This document shows, piece after piece, positions 1 to 5,177 of a stretch of DNA of 5,180 nt; positions within the stretch are counted from its first letter, which is position 1; each line of letters starts with the position of its first letter. The DNA comes from Bacilli bacterium. GTDB taxonomy: Bacteria; Bacillota_I; Bacilli_A; ML615J-28; CAG-698. The stretch lies in contig JAQUUM010000100.1 in assembly GCA_028693885.1 (NCBI GenBank), forward strand, positions 1 through 5,180. Direction: 5' to 3'. The notes under the pieces are model-generated. The model was given only the letters and a program-made list of their open reading frames with translations, did no database searches and had not been told where the DNA came from. The translations under genes and the position numbers were made by a program.

Positions 1-1759
1 CTTTTGTATTTGCTTGAGCTATATAATAATTTTCTTCTTTATCTGCAGTCAAGTAAATTGTTTCTTCAGTTACTCTTGGATTTTTCCCTGTTTCTTGAAT
101 AACTTTCAAGTAAGGCGTTTCAATAAAACCATATTTATCAACTCTAGCATAAGTAGCAAGAGAGTTAATCAATCCAATGTTTTGACCTTCTGGAGTTTCG
201 ATTGGACAAATTCTCCCATAATGAGAAATATGAACATCTCGAACTTCAAAGCCAGCTCTATCTCTAGTTAAACCTCCAGTACCTAACGCTGAAAGTCTTC
301 TTTTATGTGTTAGTTCAGAAAGCGGATTAATTTGATCCATGAACTGTGACAATTGCGAACTACCAAAGAAATCTTTGATTGCTGAGGATAACGATCTTAT
401 ATTGATAAGATTTTGAGGGAATATATTTTTAGTATCAGTCGATGTTGACATTCTATCTTTAATAGTTTTTTCCATCTTAGTCATACCAATTCTAAATTGG
501 TTTTGTAATAACTCACCTATTAATCTTAATCTTCTGTTTCCTAAATGGTCAATGTCATCAGTTTTCCCAAAGCCCTCATGTAGATTAATATAATAACTTA
601 CAGATGCAAAAACATCAGAAAGTGTAACGTGATTAGCCATTTCATCTTGATCATTTCCAACTATTTTGATTGAATGCCAACTATTATCTTTTAAATATTC
701 AATTTCAAGAATTTCTAACTTAACATTATTCCCTTGAAGCATTTGATCATAAGTCATTTCTTGTTTTAGTAAATCTCTATTTTCACTCAAATAATCTAAA
801 TCACTTAATTCAACAGTTTTACCAGCAGGATAAACAACTTCTCCTGTTTGATTGTTTACAATGTCTTTTGAAAATCTAATTTTACCTAATAAAGCAAGAG
901 GAATTCTATCAATAACATTTAATTTTTTATTTACTTTATATCTACCAACGCTAGCTAAATCATATCTTCTAGTATCAAAAAGTCTACTAGCAAGATATTG
1001 TCTAGCGCTATCAGGACTTGCAGTTTCGCCTTGTCTTAATTTACCATACAACTCGCCTAAGGCATCATCGGTACCAAAAGCGGTCTCTTTTTCAAAAGTT
1101 GCATCTAGGAAAGGATGTTTACCATACATTCCTACAATATCTGATCTTGAATTAAGACCCATTGCTCTTAAAAAAGTAGTTAGAGGAACTTTTTTTGATC
1201 TATCTAATTTAGCATACCAAACATCTTTTGTACCTTTTTCAAATTCAATCCATGCTCCTCGAGTCGGAATTACTTGACCTGAAAAGTTAACTTGGCCGCT
1301 TTTTTTATCAACATCTGAAGAATAAAAAACACCAGCTGATCTAATAATTTGCGTAACGATAACTCGCTCAGCACCGTTAACGACAAAAGTTCCCCAAGGA
1401 GTCATCATTGGGTAATCACCTAAAAATATTTTTTGTTCTTTAATTTCGCCAGTTTCATTATTAGCAAGTCTAACATTTACTTTTAACGGACTAGCATAGT
1501 TAACACTTTTTGTTTTTGATAGAGGGATATCATATTTTGGTTCATCAAATTCAAAATCATCAAAATATAATTCAAACTTCTCACTATGATCTGTAATCGG
1601 AGAAATTTCTTTAAATAATTCTTTAATTCCTTCACTTTTGAACCATTCAAACGATTTAGTTTGAACTTCAATTAAATTTGGAAGTTCAACATTCGTTTGT
1701 ACACGAGAGTAATTTCTACGAACTCTGTTTTTACCATAAACAACGTTTTTGTAATTCAA
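1..1759 (-). CDS. rpoB: DNA-directed RNA polymerase subunit beta, 5' half (runs off left edge)
   Basis: Encodes the N-terminal 586 residues of the RNA polymerase beta subunit, which with beta' forms the catalytic cleft. The reading frame is open from 1759 to the window edge with no frameshift. It covers about half of a usual 1,180-1,200 residue protein and stops in the region after the fork. Seen: [13 protein letters not shown] near residue 130-141, the rifampicin-pocket block from [13 protein letters not shown] (M474) through [10 protein letters not shown] (H485, S490), then [15 protein letters not shown] and [13 protein letters not shown] (residues 496-525). Residues matching E. coli D516, H526 and S531 are present (D475, H485, S490). 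Oddities are Ala142, Thr494 and Gln526 where the family nearly always has Pro. All Trp codons are TGG. The start is TTG, chosen because GGGGTG lies 7 bases upstream and the frame is closed by TGA just beyond it. It is transcribed from its own promoter at 1816-1844. Confidence 0.97.
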   Translation of the reverse strand, partial: MNYKNVVYGKNRVRRNYSRVQTNVELPNLIEVQTKSFEWFKSEGIKELFKEISPITDHSEKFELYFDDFEFDEPKYDIPLSKTKSVNYASPLKVNVRLANNETGEIKEQKIFLGDYPMMTPWGTFVVNGAERVIVTQIIRSAGVFYSSDVDKKSGQVNFSGQVIPTRGAWIEFEKGTKDVWYAKLDRSKKVPLTTFLRAMGLNSRSDIVGMYGKHPFLDATFEKETAFGTDDALGELYGKLRQGETASPDSARQYLASRLFDTRRYDLASVGRYKVNKKLNVIDRIPLALLGKIRFSKDIVNNQTGEVVYPAGKTVELSDLDYLSENRDLLKQEMTYDQMLQGNNVKLEILEIEYLKDNSWHSIKIVGNDQDEMANHVTLSDVFASVSYYINLHEGFGKTDDIDHLGNRRLRLIGELLQNQFRIGMTKMEKTIKDRMSTSTDTKNIFPQNLINIRSLSSAIKDFFGSSQLSQFMDQINPLSELTHKRRLSALGTGGLTRDRAGFEVRDVHISHYGRICPIETPEGQNIGLINSLATYARVDKYGFIETPYLKVIQETGKNPRVTEETIYLTADKEENYYIAQANTK

Positions 1760-1766
1760 AACTATT

Positions 1767-1772
1767 CACCCC
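1767..1772 (-). promoter_or_regulatory. Shine-Dalgarno sequence fixing the TTG start of rpoB
   Basis: GGGGTG lies 7 bases before TTG at 1759-1757. No ATG in the rpoB frame lies near it, and the GTG inside this motif (1769-1767) is in a different frame that meets TAA after 12 codons. This supports TTG as the real start. Confidence 0.7.
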
Positions 1773-1787
1773 ACTGATTTTTTTCGA

Positions 1788-1803
1788 TAATACGCGCATA
1801 TTA
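1788..1803 (-). other. Hairpin at the 5' end of the rpoB transcript
   Basis: Arms TAATA and TATTA flank TGCGCG (a T-G wobble can extend the stem and leave a GCGC loop). The hairpin begins a few bases after the predicted transcription start near 1808 and ends well before the ribosome binding site. It has no T-tract, so it is not a terminator. It could stabilise the mRNA 5' end or be chance in an A+T-rich leader. Confidence 0.35.
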
Positions 1804-1815
1804 CTGCATTTTATA

Positions 1816-1844
1816 AGTATAGCATAATTGTGTCAAATTGTCAA
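1816..1844 (-). promoter_or_regulatory. Promoter of rpoB (sigma-A type, extended -10)
   Basis: The -35 box TTGACA (1844-1839) is separated by exactly 17 bases from the -10 box TATACT (1821-1816), and TG stands one base upstream of the -10. The -35 is perfect and the -10 has one deviation from TATAAT. The predicted start is near 1808-1809, giving a leader of about 50 bases. A second TTGACA at 1836-1831 has the wrong spacing (15 bases at best to TATAAA) and is probably not used. The promoter sits just after the rplL terminator. Confidence 0.85.
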
Positions 1845-1895
1845 CACATAACATATTGTTTTTCTCGTTAATACATAGCTTTTGCAGTTTAAAGC

Positions 1896-1919
1896 AAAAA
1901 AACCCGAGATTCTCGGGTT
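1896..1919 (-). terminator. Intrinsic terminator between rplL and rpoB
   Basis: An 8-bp G+C-rich stem (AACCCGAG at 1919-1912 with CTCGGGTT at 1908-1901) closes a 3-base loop. The stem's last two T continue into five more, giving seven T in a row. It begins about ten bases after the rplL stop. A T-run on the other strand (1922-1928) means it could work in both directions, though no gene converges here. It should end most rplJL transcripts before rpoB. Confidence 0.92.
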
Positions 1920-1929
1920 CGTTTTTTTA

Positions 1930-2301
1930 CTACTTTAACTCTACAGTAGCGCCTGCTTCTTCTAATTTAGTTTTAATTGCTTTAGCTTCATCTTCATTAA
2001 CATCTTCTTTTAAAGTGCTTGGAGCAGCATCAACAATATCTTTAGCTTCCTTTAATCCTAATCCAGTTAATTCACGTACAACTTTAATAACTGCGATTTT
2101 GTTAGCACCAAAACTTGCAAGAACAACTTTATAAGATTTTGGCCCTTCATCTTCTACTGCGGCTGCTGCTGGTCCAGCAACAACTGCTGCAGCTGCAGTT
2201 ACACCAAATTCTTCTTCGATTGCCTTTACTAAGTCATTTAATTCTAAAACAGACATTTCTTTCATTGATTCGATAAATTCTTTTACATTAATTTTTCCCA
2301 T
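1930..2301 (-). CDS. rplL: 50S ribosomal protein L7/L12
   Basis: 123 residues, against 120-125 for the family. L7/L12 dimers form the flexible stalk that recruits and activates the translational GTPases EF-Tu, EF-G and IF2. Seen: an N-terminal helical dimerisation and L10-binding part (about 1-34), an Ala-rich hinge (36-48), then the globular C-terminal domain from about 55 with GANK (65-68), IK (72-73), R76 and GLGLKEAK (80-87), the conserved surface contacted by GTPase factors. ATG is preceded by AAGGAG with an 8-base spacer. It follows rplJ by 17 bases and is co-transcribed with it. The stop is TAG followed at once by an in-frame TAA, a tandem stop. A strong terminator follows. The short acidic stretch EDEGPK replaces the commoner EEKTEF at the hinge/domain border. 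Confidence 0.98.
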   Translation of the reverse strand: MGKINVKEFIESMKEMSVLELNDLVKAIEEEFGVTAAAAVVAGPAAAAVEDEGPKSYKVVLASFGANKIAVIKVVRELTGLGLKEAKDIVDAAPSTLKEDVNEDEAKAIKTKLEEAGATVELK

Positions 2302-2318
2302 TTTTATTTCTCCTTATA

Positions 2319-2804
2319 TTAGTTTTTTTCAGCTACAGCTTTAATAGCGCAAGCAAAGTTGCGAATTGGAGCTTGTAGTACACTCAAGAACATTGAAATC
2401 ATACCTTCTTTGTTTGGTAAGTTTGCAATTATTTTTAATTCTTTATTATCAATTACTTTTCCTTCAACTACACCAGCCTTAACTTCAAGGCGGTCACACT
2501 TCTTAATAAAATCATAGATTATTTTTGAAGCAGTATTACCATCTTTTGAAAAAGCAACTGCACTTGGACCTTTTAATGAATCATCAAGCCCTTCAAATCC
2601 TGCTTTATGAGCAGCCCTTTTTAAAATATTGTTTTTAACAACCTTAATTTCACAGTCTGCATTATACAAATTTCTTCTTAATTCAGTCATTTCTGCAACT
2701 GTTAATCCAAGATAGTCAACAAATACTGAAGACCCCGAAGAAACCATTTTTTCATGAACAATTTCAACTTGATCAATTTTTAACTTAATTGTTGCTTCTT
2801 TCAT
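2319..2804 (-). CDS. rplJ: 50S ribosomal protein L10
   Basis: 161 residues from the chosen start, slightly shorter than the usual 165-170. L10 anchors the L7/L12 stalk on 23S rRNA next to L11 and, bound to L12, represses its own operon. Seen: the rRNA-binding N-terminal domain with VFVDYLGLTVAEMTELR (27-43), VVKNNILKRA (55-64) and LKGPSAVAF (77-85), then the C-terminal helix ending IRNFACAIKAVAEKN (147-161), the region that binds L12 N-terminal domains. Two ATG codons compete. ATG at 2810 touches GGAGG with no spacer, while ATG at 2804 has a 6-base spacer, so 2804 is preferred and the protein begins MKEATIK. An attenuator and an L10-type leader lie immediately upstream. Confidence 0.97.
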   Translation of the reverse strand: MKEATIKLKIDQVEIVHEKMVSSGSSVFVDYLGLTVAEMTELRRNLYNADCEIKVVKNNILKRAAHKAGFEGLDDSLKGPSAVAFSKDGNTASKIIYDFIKKCDRLEVKAGVVEGKVIDNKELKIIANLPNKEGMISMFLSVLQAPIRNFACAIKAVAEKN

Positions 2805-2810
2805 TTTCAT

Positions 2811-2815
2811 CCTCC
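2811..2815 (-). promoter_or_regulatory. Shine-Dalgarno of rplJ that decides between two ATG codons
   Basis: GGAGG abuts the ATG at 2810 (spacer 0) but is 6 bases from the in-frame ATG at 2804, so the second ATG is the probable start. The site lies right after the attenuator's T-tract, so only transcripts that pass the attenuator contain it. Confidence 0.75.
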
Positions 2816-2817
2816 AT

Positions 2818-2855
2818 AAAATTTAAAACCTCTTTACCAAGCAAGGTTAAAGAGG
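2818..2855 (-). terminator. Leader attenuator of rplJL
   Basis: A perfect 8-bp stem, CCTCTTTA (2855-2848) with TAAAGAGG (2836-2829), encloses a possible inner CC/GG pairing. It is followed by the interrupted T-tract TTTTAAATTTT (2828-2818). It ends three bases before the rplJ Shine-Dalgarno. The broken T-tract suggests a leaky, regulated terminator rather than a full stop, as expected for an attenuator in an rplJL leader. Confidence 0.75.
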
Positions 2856-2877
2856 GTTCATCACACTTTATTAACCT
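2844..2877 (-). promoter_or_regulatory. Antiterminator helix competing with the rplJ attenuator
   Basis: AGGTTAA (2877-2871) can pair perfectly with TTAACCT (2850-2844), 7 bp. The second arm takes the inner part of the attenuator's 5' arm (2848-2850). The first arm overlaps the 3' strand of the outer L10-leader helix (2879-2875). The three helices therefore cannot all form together. The pairing is seen directly; the switching role is inferred from the known L10(L12)4-dependent attenuation in Bacillus subtilis. Confidence 0.6.
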
Positions 2878-2916
2878 AGGTAGGATATTAAGCATAAAGC
2901 ACCTACTTTCTACGGC
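2875..2916 (-). ncRNA. L10 leader: kink-turn-like binding site for the L10-L12 complex
   Basis: The RNA reads GCCGTAGAAAGTAGGTGC and, after a small GC-closed hairpin, CCTACCTAGG. An outer helix CCgTAG (2915-2910) with CTAGG (2879-2875) and an inner helix GTAGG (2906-2902) with CCTAC (2884-2880) are separated by AAA on one side only, which gives a kinked shape. The segments match the conserved blocks of the Firmicutes L10 leader family as I remember them. It sits in the 155 bases between rplA and rplJ, the standard place. Binding of L10-L12 would stabilise the outer helix, break the antiterminator and let the attenuator form. Confidence 0.8.
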
Positions 2917-2938
2917 ATACAAATTACAACTATTTTAT

Positions 2939-2967
2939 TTTATATTTTATATTTTATAATTATTCAA
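2939..2967 (-). promoter_or_regulatory. Candidate internal promoter for rplJL
   Basis: TTGAAT (2967-2962), overlapping the last codons of rplA, is 17 bases from TATAAA (2944-2939). The start would fall near 2931-2933, just ahead of the L10 leader. The same -35 sequence and spacing are used by the clear rplK promoter. The stretch is very A+T-rich, with TATAAAA-like units repeated three times, so a match by chance is possible. No terminator separates rplA from rplJ before the attenuator, so read-through from rplK is also expected. Confidence 0.5.
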
Positions 2968-3652
2968 TTGATTCTGGAGCAATTTTTATGCCAGGCCCCA
3001 TAGTAGAAGCAATTGAAATGTTTTTAACGTATACACCTTTTACTGTAGAAGGCTTAATTCTTATTAAAACCTTATAAATAGTTTTAATGTTTTCAAGCAA
3101 CTGTTCAGGTGTAAAACTAATTTTACCAACTATTGTTGGAATATTACCAGTTTTATCAACACGATATTCAACTTTACCCGCTTTAATTTCACTAACTGCT
3201 TTCGCAACATCCATAGTAACAGTTCCAGTTTTCGCATTAGGCATTAACCCTTTAGGGCCTAAGATCTTACCAATCTTTCCTAACTCGCCCATCATATCAG
3301 GGGTTGCTACAATAATATCAAAATCAAACCATCCACCTTTGATTTTTTCAATGTATTCAGCATCACCAACATAATCAGCACCTGCAGCCTGCGCTTCTTT
3401 AACTTTAGCTTCTTTAGTAAGAACTAAAACTTTTCTAGTCTTTCCAGTACCATGAGGTAAGTTGATAGCACCACGTAGATTTTGTTCAGCTTTTCGAGAG
3501 TCTAAATTCAATCTAAATACAGCTTCAACAGTTCCATCAAATTTTGAAGTACTAGTTTGTTTTACTAATTCAACAGCTTCACTTAAAGGATATCTTTTAG
3601 TCTTGTCAATTAATTTAGCGGCTTCAATATATTTTTTACTTTTTTTTGCCAT
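2960..3652 (-). CDS. rplA: 50S ribosomal protein L1
   Basis: 230 residues, close to the usual 225-235. L1 binds 23S rRNA helices 76-78, forms the mobile L1 stalk that helps release deacylated tRNA from the E site, and represses its own mRNA. Seen: [20 protein letters not shown] (52-71), the inserted domain II (about 68-160) with [16 protein letters not shown] (107-122) and [15 protein letters not shown] (131-145), then [16 protein letters not shown] (156-171) and STMGPGIK (216-223) near the C terminus, where Thr217 and Met218 match the RNA-contacting residues known from Thermus L1. ATG is preceded by AAGGAGG with a 6-base spacer. Its single Trp is TGG. It lies 87 bases downstream of rplK with an L1-type hairpin in the gap. 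Confidence 0.98.
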   Translation of the reverse strand: MAKKSKKYIEAAKLIDKTKRYPLSEAVELVKQTSTSKFDGTVEAVFRLNLDSRKAEQNLRGAINLPHGTGKTRKVLVLTKEAKVKEAQAAGADYVGDAEYIEKIKGGWFDFDIIVATPDMMGELGKIGKILGPKGLMPNAKTGTVTMDVAKAVSEIKAGKVEYRVDKTGNIPTIVGKISFTPEQLLENIKTIYKVLIRIKPSTVKGVYVKNISIASTMGPGIKIAPESIE

Positions 3653-3668
3653 TTTTTTCCTCCTTAAA

Positions 3669-3695
3669 TGTGGTCAATCGGAAATTCCTCCCACA
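3669..3695 (-). promoter_or_regulatory. L1-binding-type hairpin before rplA
   Basis: TGTGG (3695-3691) pairs with CCACA (3673-3669). Inside, GGA (3688-3686) pairs with TCC (3682-3680). The strands between are unequal, GA on the 5' side and GATTGA on the 3' side. The same architecture occurs before rplK (GTGG, GA, inner stem, AATTAA, CCAC). Both resemble the L1 operator, which mimics the L1 site on 23S rRNA. It ends four bases before the rplA Shine-Dalgarno, so bound L1 could block initiation. Confidence 0.72.
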
Positions 3696-3698
3696 GTT

Positions 3699-3717
3699 TA
3701 AGTTGATTAACAACTTA
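3699..3717 (-). other. Hairpin just after the rplK stop
   Basis: TAAGTTG (3717-3711) and CAACTTA (3705-3699) form a perfect 7-bp stem with loop TTAAT. AACTG follows with no T-tract, so it is not an intrinsic terminator. It lies between the rplK stop and the second L1-type hairpin, only three bases from it. It may separate rplK translation from the operator fold or protect a processed 3' end; neither role can be shown from sequence. Confidence 0.45.
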
Positions 3718-3739
3718 TTTTGGTTTGAAACTTCATTTT

Positions 3740-4168
3740 TTAGTCTTCTACAACAATACCCATGTTTCGAGCAGTTCCTTCGATGATTTTAGTTGCTTGT
3801 TCTACAGTATAAGCGTTCAAATCAGGCAACTTAGTTTTTGCGATTTCAGCCACCTTTTCACGTTTAATTGTTGCAACTTTAGTCTTCTTAGAATTTGCAG
3901 AAGCTTTGCTAATACCAGCCATTTTCTTTAATAAATCAGAAGCTGGCGGAGTCTTAGTAACGAAAGTAAATGTACGGTCTTCATACACAGTAATAACTAC
4001 AGGTACTACATAACCTATTTGATCTTTTGTTGCTTCATTAAATTGTAATACAAATTGTTGGATATTTACACTTGCTGAACCTAAGGCAGGACCTACAGGT
4101 GGAGCAGGGGTAGCTTTTCCAGCAGCGATTTGCAATTTAATAACTTTCGTAATTTTTTTTGCAGCCAC
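3740..4168 (-). CDS. rplK: 50S ribosomal protein L11
   Basis: 142 residues from the chosen GTG, matching the usual 140-143. L11 binds the 58-nt GTPase-centre domain of 23S rRNA, works with EF-G and is needed for RelA-type stringent signalling. Seen: the N-terminal domain with [17 protein letters not shown] (14-30), including the prolines where thiopeptide-resistance mutations occur in other bacteria, then [17 protein letters not shown] (61-77), and the C-terminal rRNA-binding domain ending [29 protein letters not shown]. An upstream in-frame GTG at 4177 lies inside the Shine-Dalgarno (AAAGGAGGTG) and is unlikely. GTG at 4168 has a 6-8 base spacer and gives the family's N terminus ([12 protein letters not shown]). 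First gene after a strong promoter; rplA follows. The conserved Cys of VNIMxFC is Val here. Confidence 0.97.
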   Translation of the reverse strand: MAAKKITKVIKLQIAAGKATPAPPVGPALGSASVNIQQFVLQFNEATKDQIGYVVPVVITVYEDRTFTFVTKTPPASDLLKKMAGISKASANSKKTKVATIKREKVAEIAKTKLPDLNAYTVEQATKIIEGTARNMGIVVED

Positions 4169-4174
4169 GAGACA

Positions 4175-4184
4175 CACCTCCTTT
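4175..4184 (-). promoter_or_regulatory. Strong Shine-Dalgarno deciding the rplK start
   Basis: AAAGGAGGTG is a perfect complement of the usual 16S rRNA 3' end. It excludes the overlapping GTG at 4177 and supports GTG at 4168, 6 bases downstream. The site falls about a dozen bases after the L1-type hairpin. Confidence 0.8.
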
Positions 4185-4195
4185 TTGTCCGGGAT

Positions 4196-4223
4196 GTGGT
4201 TAATTGAGTTTTCACTCTCCCAC
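4196..4223 (-). promoter_or_regulatory. L1-binding-type hairpin in the rplK leader
   Basis: GTGG (4223-4220) pairs with CCAC (4199-4196). Inside, GAGT (4217-4214) pairs with ACTC (4209-4206) around a GAAA tetraloop. The internal loop is unequal, GA against AATTAA. It shares the outer stem and internal loop with the hairpin before rplA, while the inner stem and loop differ, a pattern that suggests conservation of a protein site. In many bacteria L1 represses the rplK-rplA mRNA through a site in this leader. Confidence 0.78.
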
Positions 4224-4263
4224 TAAAAATATAAAATAGTTTGCGATTTATGCACGCTTGTAT

Positions 4264-4292
4264 ATTATAGCATAGATATATATATAATTCAA
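4264..4292 (-). promoter_or_regulatory. Promoter of rplK-rplA (extended -10)
   Basis: TTGAAT (4292-4287), 17 bases, then a perfect TATAAT (4269-4264), with TG one base upstream of the -10. The predicted start is near 4257, giving a leader of about 90 bases that contains the L1-type hairpin. It lies downstream of the lipoprotein terminator, so rplK is a new transcription unit. Confidence 0.88.
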
Positions 4293-4296
4293 TAGT

Positions 4297-4311
4297 AAAA
4301 TATAATATTTT
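4297..4311 (-). promoter_or_regulatory. UP-element-like A/T palindrome before the rplK promoter
   Basis: AAAATATTATATTTT on the minus strand is a perfect 7+1+7 palindrome made only of A and T. It covers about -40 to -54 relative to the predicted start, where the alpha-subunit C-terminal domains bind UP elements, and it resembles their A-tract/T-tract pattern. In such an A+T-rich region the match is suggestive only. Confidence 0.45.
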
Positions 4312-4337
4312 TTTCTGTTTATATTTTAACAATCCAT

Positions 4338-4364
4338 AATAAAAGCGCTCATTTCTAAGCGCTT
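4338..4364 (-). terminator. Intrinsic terminator after the lipoprotein gene
   Basis: AAGCGCT (4364-4358) pairs with AGCGCTT (4349-4343), extended by a T-G and an A-T pair to a GAAA loop. TTATT follows, so the RNA has a U-rich tail. It starts nine bases after the lipoprotein stop. The other strand also has a TTATTTT tail, so it could work both ways. It separates the lipoprotein unit from rplK. Confidence 0.85.
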
Positions 4365-4372
4365 ATTTTAAA

Positions 4373-5080
4373 TTATTGAGCTACATAACTCGCTGCATCA
4401 GCAGGCAAAGTAACTGTTTGAGCAGTTGTTCCTAAAAATTCAACTTTATTACTCATAACAACAGATGCTTTAGTAACCTCAATTTCAATCGCCGAAATTG
4501 CTGTACCTGTAAAAGTAATTTTTAAATTAGCAGAATCAGCTTCAGTAAAGTATGTGCCTGAATAAGTTAATAAATCCAAAGCAAATGTAGCAACATTATT
4601 AGTTACATCAACAGATGCAGGTAATGCAGCATATAAAGCAGCATCATCTAATAAAAGAGCTTCTACATCTTCAATGAATTTAGCAAATCCATAACTACTT
4701 AAAATAGCAGCTTGCTCAGTGGCACCAGCACTATATTTAATTTTATCTCCATCAACAGTTAACATGTAAGCCATATTTTCAGAAATATACACATGCATAT
4801 CGCTTTCGCCACCAGTTTGAGTATATGCCATAGAATTTATTGCTGTCCCTGTTTTATTCATTTTGATTTCAGTAACTAAAGTAGTTTCACCATCATCAGA
4901 TGTTAACTTCACACCATAATTATCAGCAGTTCTATAATTTTCAATTAACTCAAACACAGCAAACTCTAAAGTTGCGGAAGCATAAGTCGTAGGTGCTTCG
5001 ATGATTGGATCGTCTTTATCACATCCAACTAATATAAAAGCCAAAAGCACAAGCATAAATAAAGTAAATATTTTTTTCAT
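4373..5080 (-). CDS. Predicted lipoprotein of unknown function
   Basis: 235 residues from ATG at 5080, which has GGAGG 5 bases upstream. A longer in-frame start, GTG at 5092, would overlap that GGAGG and put MEEK before the signal, so it is less likely. Seen: a lipoprotein signal peptide with a Lys-Lys start, a hydrophobic core (about 4-18) and the lipobox LVGC, with Cys20 as the lipid-modified residue. The mature part of about 216 residues begins acidic (CDKDDPIIEAP), is rich in Ala, Thr, Asp and Glu, has no Trp and no Cys after Cys20, and alternates short hydrophobic and polar runs that suggest many beta strands. The general look (surface lipoprotein, beta-rich, about 200 residues) recalls LolA/LppX-like or DUF6612-like folds, but I do not recognise a family. 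It would be anchored outside the cytoplasmic membrane. It has its own promoter and terminator, so it is a single-gene unit. Confidence 0.85.
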   Translation of the reverse strand: MKKIFTLFMLVLLAFILVGCDKDDPIIEAPTTYASATLEFAVFELIENYRTADNYGVKLTSDDGETTLVTEIKMNKTGTAINSMAYTQTGGESDMHVYISENMAYMLTVDGDKIKYSAGATEQAAILSSYGFAKFIEDVEALLLDDAALYAALPASVDVTNNVATFALDLLTYSGTYFTEADSANLKITFTGTAISAIEIEVTKASVVMSNKVEFLGTTAQTVTLPADAASYVAQ

Positions 5081-5121
5081 TTTTTCCTCCACTTAAATAA
5101 TATATTCAACCTAACAAATAT

Positions 5122-5150
5122 ATTATACTAAATTTTATTTATTTTTACAA
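5122..5150 (-). promoter_or_regulatory. Promoter of the lipoprotein gene
   Basis: TTGTAA (5150-5145), 17 bases, then a perfect TATAAT (5127-5122). The predicted start is near 5115, giving a leader of about 35 bases that ends in GGAGG. No extended -10 TG is present, unlike the rplK and rpoB promoters. Confidence 0.8.
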
Positions 5151-5152
5151 CC

Positions 5153-5177
5153 AAAAATTATAAATAAGTTTTTATAA
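5153..5177 (-). terminator. Possible weak terminator of an upstream unit
   Basis: TTATAAA (5177-5171) and TTTATAA (5164-5158) form a 7-bp stem with a 6-base loop, followed by TTTTT (5157-5153). The stem has no G or C pair, so it would be weak. The upstream gene lies outside the window and cannot be checked. Confidence 0.25.

Noticed and set aside
14..271. Open frame of 85 codons on the plus strand
   Set aside because: Antisense shadow of the rpoB rifampicin-pocket region.
852..1277. Open frame of 141 codons on the plus strand
   Set aside because: It lies antisense inside rpoB, whose frame is continuous and conserved. No ribosome binding site or recognisable protein.
1483..1671. 62-codon minus-strand frame
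   Set aside because: Out-of-frame reading of the rpoB 5' end; the true rpoB frame covers the same bases with conserved residues.
1831..1836. Second TTGACA next to the rpoB -35 box
   Set aside because: Spacing to any -10-like hexamer is 9 or 15 bases, so it is unlikely to act as a separate promoter. It may be chance or a weak operator half-site.
1838..2134. 98-codon plus-strand frame across the rpoB promoter region and rplL
   Set aside because: Antisense to rplL and reads through the terminator; Ser/Leu-rich composition typical of a shadow frame.
2941..2959. Tandem TATAAAA-like units after rplA as a repeat element
   Set aside because: Only about three imperfect units of simple A/T sequence; better explained as low complexity and a possible -10 region.
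3087..3931. Three plus-strand frames opposite rplA and rplK
   Set aside because: All are antisense to well-conserved ribosomal proteins and lack start signals.
4093..4332. 79-codon minus-strand frame over the rplK promoter and leader
   Set aside because: It contains the rplK promoter and operator, begins upstream of the transcription start and is out of frame with L11.
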